NCBI GenBank assembly: GCA_910575505.1
Contig: CAJTFK010000008.1
Coordinates: 62,001-126,000, forward strand
Source: Oscillospiraceae bacterium
GTDB taxonomy: Bacteria > Bacillota > Clostridia > Oscillospirales > Oscillospiraceae
Direction: 5' to 3'
DNA length: 64,000 nucleotides
Part shown: one piece after another, positions 59,637 to 64,000 of the stretch
Layout of the letters: each line of letters starts with the position of its first letter
How positions within the stretch are numbered: the stretch's first letter is position 1
Position numbers and translations under genes: made by a program
The notes under the pieces: generated by a model
Seen by the model: only the letters and a program-made list of their open reading frames with translations
The model's database searches: none
What the model was told of the DNA's origin: nothing

Positions 59637-61157
59637 TTATGACGTTTCGCCGCAGAGTTTCACGCCGCTGAGGGCCGCGGCGAAGACGAACCAGAAGATG
59701 CACATGACCCGGGGATAGTTCCACAGGTAGTCCGCCAGGCCGCAGACCATGGCGCCGCAGAGCGCGGCGGCGGCGGCGCAGGTGAGGGTCCGGGCGGCAG
59801 AATCGCCGCAGTGGCGAACTGCATGGGCTGCCCGCTTGATATTCCACAGCATGGAGGCCAGGAAGCTCACGATGCCCAGCAGGCCCGCCTCAATCCAGAC
59901 CTGAAGATAGAAGTTGTGGGCGTGGACGAAGGGGGAGTTGCCTCTGTAAAGGTTGTGGAGGCGGATATAGCGCTGAACCGCGGCGGTGCCCAGGCCCGCG
60001 CCGGAGACGGGGGACTTCGCAATGACCCGCAGAGCCGCCTCGTACAGGGGGAAGCGGCTGGCGGTGGAGGAGTCCGCGGGATTGCCGATGGTGAGGATGC
60101 GGTTCCACACGGAAACGGGCAGGAAGGGAACCGCCAGACAGCACAGCAGGAAAAACAGGGGCAGCAGACTGGGCTTCCACAAAAAGACCATCACAACCAT
60201 GGCCACGGCGAAGCCCACCCAGCTGGCCCGGGAATAGGTCATCAGCAGGGCCCCCGTCCCCAGGATGAAGACGCCCAGGGCCGCAAGACGGGCCGGCAGG
60301 CTCTTGGAGCACAGCGCCAGGGCCAGCACCAGGGGCAGGAGGAGCAGAAGCACCTCGGCGAAGGTGTTGGGGTTGTCAAAGAAGGACATCACCCGGCCCG
60401 GCATGGTTTCGTTCAGAGCCAGGTCCAGGTCCACATAGGAGGCGTTGACCTCAATGCCTTGGAACCGCTGGACCACGCCGTACAGCGAGGAGACCAGCAC
60501 GCAGCCCGCCGCTCCGGCCACAAGGCGCTTCAAATCCTCCATGTGCCGGACGGCGCTGACGGTGACCAGCACGCAGAGGGCGGCAGAGATGTGGTAGACC
60601 AGGAAGCGGGTGGAGAGGCTCCGGCTCCGGGAAAAAATCACCGCCAGGAATATGGAGCCGAAGAGGACCAGGGGATAAAAGCCCAGAGCCTTCACATTCA
60701 GCCGGAAGTCCGTCCGGTGCATGGCGCCGGCGTGGAACAGCAGCAGGAGAAACCCGAAGGCCATGAGGGTATAGGCGTTGTTCCAGCGGCTGAAGGGAAT
60801 CACCCACAGCAGCAGGATCAGCCAGGACTGGGCGGCGGCGGTCTCGTCCCCCAGGGTGAAGGCCAGCCGGGCAAAGAAACTGTCCTCGAAGGTGGCTTGC
60901 AGCAGCCGGAAGAACCAGCGGAGAAACCGGGCGGGCAGGTCCGCCAGAAAGGTCAGCAGACGGCAGAGCAGGCTGTCCGGCCAGGCCCGGGCCACCATGC
61001 CCTCCCGGCACAGGGGACGGAGGACACGGCTTTCGTCAATCTGCCGACTGCACCAGCCGCCGGCGGCGGCAAACAGACGGTGCAGAACGCTGTCCTGGTA
61101 ACAGGCCAGCAGAAGCAGCCAGAGCTGACCAAGGCAGCTTTCACGGAGCAAGGTCAT
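59637..61157 (-). CDS. O-antigen ligase/polymerase (Wzy/WaaL-like) membrane protein
   Basis: 506 residues with about ten to twelve membrane segments. The Wzy_C/O-antigen ligase pattern is visible: a central hydrophobic part with SFFDNPNTFAEVLLLLLPLV, GALLMTYSRASWVGFAVAM near residue 305, and an outer loop SPVSGAGLGTAAVQRYIRLH ending in HAHNFYLQVWIEAGLLG near 415, with the conserved His. It would join or polymerise lipid-linked glycans in the cell envelope. It lies 16 bases downstream of a GT2 glycosyltransferase in one unit. Confidence 0.88.
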   Translation of the reverse strand: MTLLRESCLGQLWLLLLACYQDSVLHRLFAAAGGWCSRQIDESRVLRPLCREGMVARAWPDSLLCRLLTFLADLPARFLRWFFRLLQATFEDSFFARLAFTLGDETAAAQSWLILLLWVIPFSRWNNAYTLMAFGFLLLLFHAGAMHRTDFRLNVKALGFYPLVLFGSIFLAVIFSRSRSLSTRFLVYHISAALCVLVTVSAVRHMEDLKRLVAGAAGCVLVSSLYGVVQRFQGIEVNASYVDLDLALNETMPGRVMSFFDNPNTFAEVLLLLLPLVLALALCSKSLPARLAALGVFILGTGALLMTYSRASWVGFAVAMVVMVFLWKPSLLPLFFLLCCLAVPFLPVSVWNRILTIGNPADSSTASRFPLYEAALRVIAKSPVSGAGLGTAAVQRYIRLHNLYRGNSPFVHAHNFYLQVWIEAGLLGIVSFLASMLWNIKRAAHAVRHCGDSAARTLTCAAAAALCGAMVCGLADYLWNYPRVMCIFWFVFAAALSGVKLCGETS

Positions 61158-61173
61158 AGGGTCAAGATCCTCC

Positions 61174-62190
61174 TTAAATGCGGTTTTTCAGGCGGTAGAG
61201 CTGAGTCAGAGTGAAAAAGTGCTTCCCTCGGATCAGATTGGCCACCATCTGTTTGTTGGGGCTCAGGCCCGCAGGGGCGATTTTGTCGATGGCCCGGGCC
61301 ATGTCGGGCCTGCGGCAGAGCTCCTGAACGGCCTTCTGCCGCTGGCGGACGGGGGCCTGACGGTCCCGGGCGTACTCGTTGCCAATGGCAATCAGCAGCC
61401 CCGCCCAGTTGGATTCCTCCCGCCACAGGGGCCGGGCGGACTCCAGGCCATAGCGCTTGACCAGGGCCTCCTTCCGTTCCATGAAGCGGCCGAAGACCTT
61501 CAGAAAATCCTTCATGTAGCGGTGGGTGGCGGAGCTGAGATTCAAAAGATAGCGGTAGAGGGGTTCCTCCGTCACCGCCAGCTTTTTGGCATTGCAGAAG
61601 TACTCCATCAAAAAGAGCTCGTCCTCCAGATAGGCCCCTTCAAAGGTGATTTTGACGGTCCGGAGGATTTTGGCAGAAAAGAGATAACGCCAGATGAAGC
61701 CGTTGAACACCGGGACCCGGAGCCGGTCCCCCAGCAGGGGATAGACAATCCGCTCCCGGATGGCCGCCTCGTCATAGGTTCCGGCGGGCAGCAGCAGTTC
61801 CGTCTGCTCGCCTCCGTCGGGAGTCAGGTTCACATGGGCGCAGCCCACCGTGTCCGCCCCGGTCTGCTCCCGGAGAGACCAGAGGGTTTCCAGGGCCTGG
61901 GGGACAAAGGCGTCGTCCGCGTCCAGAAAGGCGATATAGTCCCCCCGGGCTTCGTTGAGCCCCAGATTCCGGGCCTCGCTGACGCCGGCGTTCTTTTTGC
62001 GGTGGAAGACCCGAACCCGGGAGTCGGCGGCGGCGAACCGGTCGCAGAGGGCGGGGGAGCCGTCGGAGCAGCCGTCGTCCACCAGCAGCAGTTCCCAGTC
62101 GGAAAAGGTCTGGGCCAGCACGCTGCCCACAGAGGACTCCAGAAACTTCTCGGCCTGATAGACGGGGACAATCACGGAAATACTGGGCAT
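61174..62190 (-). CDS. Family 2 glycosyltransferase
   Basis: 338 residues. GT-A domain at the N-terminus: ISVIVPVYQAEKFLESSVGS, LLVDDGCSDGSPALCDR (nucleotide-binding Asp), GVSEARNLGLNEARGDYIAF then LDADDAF (DxD-type metal site) near residue 85. The C-terminal third is basic and may associate with the membrane. It transfers a sugar from a nucleotide donor to an envelope glycan. ATG at 62190 after GGGAGG is used; the frame upstream runs through the promoter. First gene of a unit with the O-antigen-ligase-like gene. Confidence 0.9.
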   Translation of the reverse strand: MPSISVIVPVYQAEKFLESSVGSVLAQTFSDWELLLVDDGCSDGSPALCDRFAAADSRVRVFHRKKNAGVSEARNLGLNEARGDYIAFLDADDAFVPQALETLWSLREQTGADTVGCAHVNLTPDGGEQTELLLPAGTYDEAAIRERIVYPLLGDRLRVPVFNGFIWRYLFSAKILRTVKITFEGAYLEDELFLMEYFCNAKKLAVTEEPLYRYLLNLSSATHRYMKDFLKVFGRFMERKEALVKRYGLESARPLWREESNWAGLLIAIGNEYARDRQAPVRQRQKAVQELCRRPDMARAIDKIAPAGLSPNKQMVANLIRGKHFFTLTQLYRLKNRI

Positions 62191-62311
62191 AAACGAACCT
62201 CCCTGTATGTTTTCGGCTCCTGGGGAAGAAAGGGGGCGGCGTATGGCCCCGGGGGCGTTTCCATCGGGGAGAGCTTCCGTGCCCGGGAGGGAGCCTGCCA
62301 TTATAACTGCC

Positions 62312-62340
62312 ATTGTACCCCATTTTTTCCTGGAGGTCAA
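62312..62340 (-). promoter_or_regulatory. Promoter of the glycosyltransferase unit
   Basis: Minus-strand TTGACC (62340-62335) and TACAAT (62317-62312) with a 17-base spacer. Leader of about 115 nt. Confidence 0.8.
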
Positions 62341-62386
62341 CGTCTTTTCTGTGCCGGGGAAGGTCCGCTGACGCATTTTATTTGGA

Positions 62387-62430
62387 AGAAGGCGCCGGGC
62401 TTCCGGCAGAGGGGCCAGGTCAGGGCCCGC
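62387..62430 (-). repeat. GC-rich palindromic dispersed repeat, copy 4
   Basis: On the minus strand: GGCGGGCCCTGACCTGGCCC then CTCTGCCGGAAGCCCGGCG, the same layout as copies near 11311, 27137 and 32632. Intergenic. Confidence 0.6.
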
Positions 62431-62471
62431 CCCCGGCGGACGGAGAAAAGCCCGGCCGGAATCCCCATCAG

Positions 62472-62518
62472 GACATATACATCCGGCGGGCCGGAAAGGC
62501 CCGCCGGATGTATATGTC
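62472..62518. terminator. Perfect 21-bp hairpin overlapping the small gene's stop codon
   Basis: Arms 62472-62492 and 62498-62518 are exact complements around a five-base loop. The right arm includes two bases of the stop codon of the 55-aa gene. It lacks a T tract; it may still stop transcription or protect the mRNA end. Confidence 0.65.
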
Positions 62519-62684
62519 ACCTGTTCCTTGGAGCGGTTGGCGTTTCTTCAGGGGGTCCTTCTAAAAACAGCTCTTCCGCCTGCCGCTGGGCCTCGATCAG
62601 AGTTTCGTGAAGTTGGGCCAGAGTTTGTTCCGCATCAATCACGGTGTTGAACAGCAGCAGATACTCCTTGGAAATAGCGGTCAT
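62517..62684 (-). CDS. Small acidic helical protein (55 aa)
   Basis: A 55-residue product starting MTAISKEYLLLFNTVIDAEQ and ending with a Pro/Thr-rich tail. The first 42 residues are a predicted amphipathic helix with heptad-like Leu/Ile spacing, so it may dimerise. AAAGGA stands nine bases before the ATG, and the frame has no better competitor. No signal or membrane segment. Function unknown; small proteins of this kind are easily missed in annotation. Confidence 0.6.
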   Translation of the reverse strand: MTAISKEYLLLFNTVIDAEQTLAQLHETLIEAQRQAEELFLEGPPEETPTAPRNR

Positions 62685-63074
62685 GTCATATCATCCTTTC
62701 CAGTGAAACACAAAATGTAGCAGGGGACTAAGAGGATGATACACAATATCCAGTGAAATTCCTGTCTGAATTTGTCGAGAGCTCCTGAAAATTGAAAAAA
62801 TTGGAAAACGCGGCTCGGATGACGGCGAAGAATCAGAGAATGGCCCGTTTTTTCTGTATTTTGAAACATCCTTCCCGGTTTGACCGGACCGGCGGAGCTG
62901 AAAATCTGCGGACTGCGGAGGATGGCCCGGCGGACCGAGAGGCTTGCCGGACAGACTCTGTCCGCCTGTACTGACGGCGGAGCCGCGTGCTTTGGCGGCT
63001 GAAGGTGACATAACGAGGATTTTTGACAAGAATGAGGGACACATAAATCACATGACCGCGAAAAACGGGGAATC
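62685..63074. other. Gene-free stretch
   Basis: About 390 bases between the small gene and the TetR promoter with no convincing gene, terminator or known RNA. Short A-rich tracts near 62790-62810 and a TTTTTGACAAG at about 63020 do not form a complete promoter. Confidence 0.5.
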
Positions 63075-63103
63075 TTGACGGAGGGACGGGACTGCGGTAT
63101 GCT
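63075..63103 (+). promoter_or_regulatory. Promoter of the TetR-family gene
   Basis: TTGACG (63075-63080) and TATGCT (63098-63103) with a 17-base spacer, about 145 bases before the start. Confidence 0.65.
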
Positions 63104-63249
63104 TATAGCGACTGAGCATTCCCGACAAAGGCTCGGGGGGAGCGGAGGGCAGAGAGCCGCGCCGCCGTCCTGAGCGGGGCCGCTTCTTCCACATGAATAC
63201 AGGTTCTAAAAACGCGAGAGAACCGGAAAGAGACAGGAGGCTCACTGCC

Positions 63250-63843
63250 ATGCCGGAACATGAGAATCGCACCAGGCGGGAACTGGACGAGGCCATGCGG
63301 ACGCTGCTGGCCCGCAAGCCGCTGGACCAGCTGCGGGTCCGGGAGCTGACGGAGCTCAGCGGCCTCCGGCGGCAGTCGTTCTACTACCATTTTAAAGACA
63401 TTTATGATCTGTTCGCCTGGTCCGTCCGGAGGGAACGGAGGCTGCTGCTGGAACGTCAGGGAGAATGCCTGACCTGGGAGGAGGCCATGATGGACCTGAT
63501 GGCCCGCATGGAGGAGGAACGCCCCTTTTACACCGCCCTGCTGGATAGCCGGGGCAGGGCGGGCCTGCGGGAGGCCCTTCCCCTGACAGACATGCTGGAG
63601 CAGACGCAGGTCTATTACAGAGAGCGCTGCGGCGTTCTGCCGGACCCGGAGGGGGAACCGGCCCGAATCCGCTGCTGGGAGGCCATTCTTCTGTCTCTGC
63701 TGGAGGGCTGGGTCCGGGGTGATCTGGAGGTGGACCCCAGGGCGGTGCTGGAGGTGCTGCGGAGCGCCGCGGAGCAGCACGCCGCCGGAGCGGTCTGGCA
63801 GACTCTCCGGGCCGGAGGCGGCGGAGAGGATATGCCGGGCTGA
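63250..63843 (+). CDS. TetR-family transcription regulator
   Basis: 197 residues. The N-terminal helix-turn-helix is clear (RRELDEAMRTLLARKPLDQL, then ELSGLRRQSFYYHFKDIYDL), similar to the DhaS-like TetR group with a C-terminal domain of the TetR_C type found next to metabolic genes. The HTH has Gln-Ser-Phe-Tyr-Tyr-His-Phe in the recognition helix. ATG at 63250 follows AGGAGG. Its target is not visible, since the window ends soon after. Confidence 0.85.
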   Translation: MPEHENRTRRELDEAMRTLLARKPLDQLRVRELTELSGLRRQSFYYHFKDIYDLFAWSVRRERRLLLERQGECLTWEEAMMDLMARMEEERPFYTALLDSRGRAGLREALPLTDMLEQTQVYYRERCGVLPDPEGEPARIRCWEAILLSLLEGWVRGDLEVDPRAVLEVLRSAAEQHAAGAVWQTLRAGGGGEDMPG

Positions 63844-63867
63844 CCAGGGAACTACATAGGCAATTTG

Positions 63868-63897
63868 AAAAAGGACGGGGTTTTCCCGCCCTTTTTT
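63868..63897 (+). terminator. Terminator of the TetR-family gene
   Basis: Stem AAAAAGGACGGG with complement (one mismatch) and a short loop, ending in six T residues. Confidence 0.8.
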
Positions 63898-63903
63898 GGC
63901 TTG

Positions 63904-63944
63904 ACGGACCGCCGTCCATGCAATATGGACGGCGGTCCGTTTTT
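63904..63944 (+). terminator. Second terminator hairpin
   Basis: Perfect 16-base arms (ACGGACCGCCGTCCAT and complement) around a five-base loop, then five T residues. It directly follows the first terminator. Confidence 0.8.
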
Positions 63945-64000
63945 CTGCGCCGGGCCGGGAGAGGAGGGATTTATACGGACGCCTGATTTTGACAATTTTA

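Noticed and set aside
63005..63045. TTGACA-containing promoter near 63020
   Set aside because: No acceptable -10 element at 16-18 bases; the TTGACG/TATGCT pair at 63075-63103 is better.

Overview
The window is chromosomal DNA of a GC-rich, low-redundancy Gram-positive anaerobe, most likely a gut Clostridia of the Oscillospiraceae type (Flavonifractor/Lawsonibacter/Oscillibacter-like). Supporting signs are sigma-A promoters with 16-18 bp spacers, strong GGAGG ribosome binding sites, a CIRCE-controlled hrcA-grpE-dnaK-dnaJ cluster, a T-box leader, an SLH-domain surface protein, BMP-type nucleoside uptake and LAAC lipoproteins. No rRNA, tRNA, prophage, transposase or CRISPR array was recognised. 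The family assignment is inference from gene content and sequence style.

Layout. 0.1-8 kb (minus strand): a DUF401 membrane protein, a coiled-coil protein of unknown role, and a nucleoside uptake operon (BMP lipoprotein, ATPase, two permeases) ending with a uridine-phosphorylase-like enzyme. 8.5-16.3 kb: iron alcohol dehydrogenase with a divergent DeoR-type regulator, a tandem repeat array, an MTA/SAH deaminase (MtaD type) next to a trimeric purine nucleoside phosphorylase, then on the plus strand a GNAT protein, a class II aldolase and an MtnA-family isomerase. Together these could turn 5'-methylthioadenosine or 5'-deoxyadenosine into a purine base, dihydroxyacetone phosphate and a two-carbon alcohol, a deaminase-first version of the DHAP shunt. 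16.4-16.65 kb: a promoter-to-terminator unit without an ORF whose RNA can fold into a pseudoknot. 17-19.7 kb: sodium/solute symporter and threonine ammonia-lyase.

19.9-22.6 kb: large secreted protein with cysteine-pair repeats, a CAP domain and SLH repeats. 23-27 kb: 4-alpha-glucanotransferase, Na/phosphate cotransporter, small unknown. 27-29 kb: LysM-G5-M23 cell-wall peptidase. 29.7-36.7 kb: phosphotransacetylase, the heat-shock cluster, a PHP phosphatase. 37-43 kb: RpiB, a tethered glycoside-hydrolase-like protein, patatin, an LtaS-like enzyme with a translationally coupled membrane protein, and a membrane-anchored XRE regulator. 43-46.9 kb: two G3E GTPases, one with a His/Cys-rich metal-binding tandem repeat, an AT-rich DUF3781 gene and a DUF2238-like membrane protein. 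47-50 kb: BlaI repressor with a very large M56 sensor. 50.5-53 kb: T-box-controlled metY-metA. 53-56.6 kb: sugar ABC transporter without its ATPase, interrupted by a MITE-like element. 56.8-64 kb: dGTPase, Gfo/Idh/MocA oxidoreductase, O-antigen-ligase-like protein, GT2 glycosyltransferase, a 55-aa gene and a TetR regulator.

Intergenic DNA carries several families of non-coding repeats: an AABABA tandem array, GC-rich palindromes in four copies, a dispersed hairpin element in two copies, and one element with perfect 18-bp terminal inverted repeats. High GC produces long open frames antisense to real genes; these were discarded.
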